Source: Bradyrhizobium betae
GTDB taxonomy: Bacteria > Pseudomonadota > Alphaproteobacteria > Rhizobiales > Xanthobacteraceae
Reading direction: 5' to 3'
Length of the DNA: 64,000 nucleotides
NCBI RefSeq assembly: GCF_004123905.1
Contig: NZ_MZXW01000024.1
Location: forward strand, 62,001-126,000
Made by a program: the position numbers and the translations under genes. This document shows positions 63,773 through 64,000 of this stretch, in pieces. The notes beneath the pieces are model-generated. The model was not told where the DNA came from and searched no databases. It worked only from the letters and a program-made list of their open reading frames with translations. How positions within the stretch are numbered: the first letter of the stretch is position 1; each line of letters begins with the position of its first letter.

Positions 63773-63960
63773 CTCGATCACCCCAGTTCTTGGTCGTTCG
63801 TTGACGAGCCATCCCGCCTGTACGGGCGCGATGCCGAATTCCTCTGGGAGCCGAGACTAGGGAACAAACGCGAGAATCCGGTAAAATCGGTGAAGCAGTT
63901 TTGCCGAGCAAAATTCGTTAAAATGCGGGGGAATGGGTTTACTGGCGAGTGACGCCCCCG

Positions 63961-64000
63961 GCGTCATGGCCGGGCTTGTCCCGGCCATCCACGCCTCACC
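63961..64000. repeat. Start of a palindromic repeat at the window end
   Basis: GCGTCATGGCCGGGCTTGTCCCGGCCATCCACGCC holds the inverted pair GGCCGGG / CCCGGCC with a 4-base loop. It is the left part of a common Bradyrhizobium repeat type (GTCATGGCCGGGCTTGTCCCGGCCATCC). The window ends before its right half. Positions 63782-63960 hold no recognisable gene. Confidence 0.6.

Overview
The window is about 64 kb of GC-rich chromosome whose gene content and intergenic repeats point to an alphaproteobacterium of the Bradyrhizobium / Nitrobacteraceae type. The evidence is a circularly permuted two-piece tmRNA with tag ANDNFAPVAQAA, an alphaproteobacterial SspB, a FixK-type regulator with FixK/FNR boxes, an Irr-box-like site before feoAB, a DUF2336 family pair, and many palindromic intergenic repeats of the kind scattered through Bradyrhizobium genomes. 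The species assignment is inference. Nearly everything looks like intact core or shell chromosome. No phage, insertion sequence, CRISPR array, tRNA or rRNA was seen.

Layout. 0-9 kb: the N-terminal two thirds of a mechanosensitive channel, a secreted metallo-beta-lactamase-fold hydrolase, then a leftward operon for a branched-chain amino acid/amide ABC transporter (binding protein-livG-livF-livH-livM) that ends in an overlapping polyphosphate kinase 2 gene. 9-15.6 kb: a Nudix protein, a NitT/TauT-type ABC transporter whose parts flank an opposite-strand cupin, and a two-gene osmoprotectant/ergothioneine-type ABC transporter with permease and binding protein fused. 15.8-19.1 kb: an LTA-synthase-like sulfatase, and a TetR regulator divergent from a ferric-reductase-like membrane protein, with two matching operators between them. 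19.5-24.1 kb: a 1139-residue Cache-PAS-PAS-PAS-GGDEF-EAL protein followed by a DUF2336 gene. 24.4-31.3 kb: branched-chain amino acid synthesis (ilvI, a threonine-dehydratase-like gene, ilvH, and further on ilvC) mixed with a methyltransferase and two exporters. ilvI is preceded by a leader peptide and an attenuator.

31.4-39.4 kb: housekeeping genes miaA, serB, degP, DUF2065, hflC, hflK, folA, a GNAT acetyltransferase and thyA. 39.5-44.1 kb: a tripartite tricarboxylate transporter (tctC, tctA, tctB) and a pair of half-size chromate transporters. 44.2-49.8 kb: ssrA, sspB, fumC, a DUF4169/ribbon-helix-helix pair, and feoAB. 50-55 kb: small secreted or membrane proteins, a FixK-like regulator, a porin-like beta-barrel and two FixK/FNR-type boxes. 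54.6-57.2 kb: a SoxC-SoxD sulfite dehydrogenase operon with a DUF302 protein. 57.3-59 kb: an acetyltransferase gene and a truncated duplicate of it, with an RclC-like membrane protein between. 59.1-63.8 kb: a double-domain KaiC ATPase translationally coupled to a hybrid histidine kinase (no kaiB in view), facing a second DUF2336 gene and a small hypothetical gene.

The least expected items are the ilv leader/attenuator, ssrA beside the gene for its degradation adaptor, the kaiB-less KaiC-kinase pair, the EAL domain with altered catalytic motifs, the two DUF2336 genes each beside signalling genes, the duplicated acetyltransferase 5' end, and a dispersed element found just after the stop codons of two unrelated genes.
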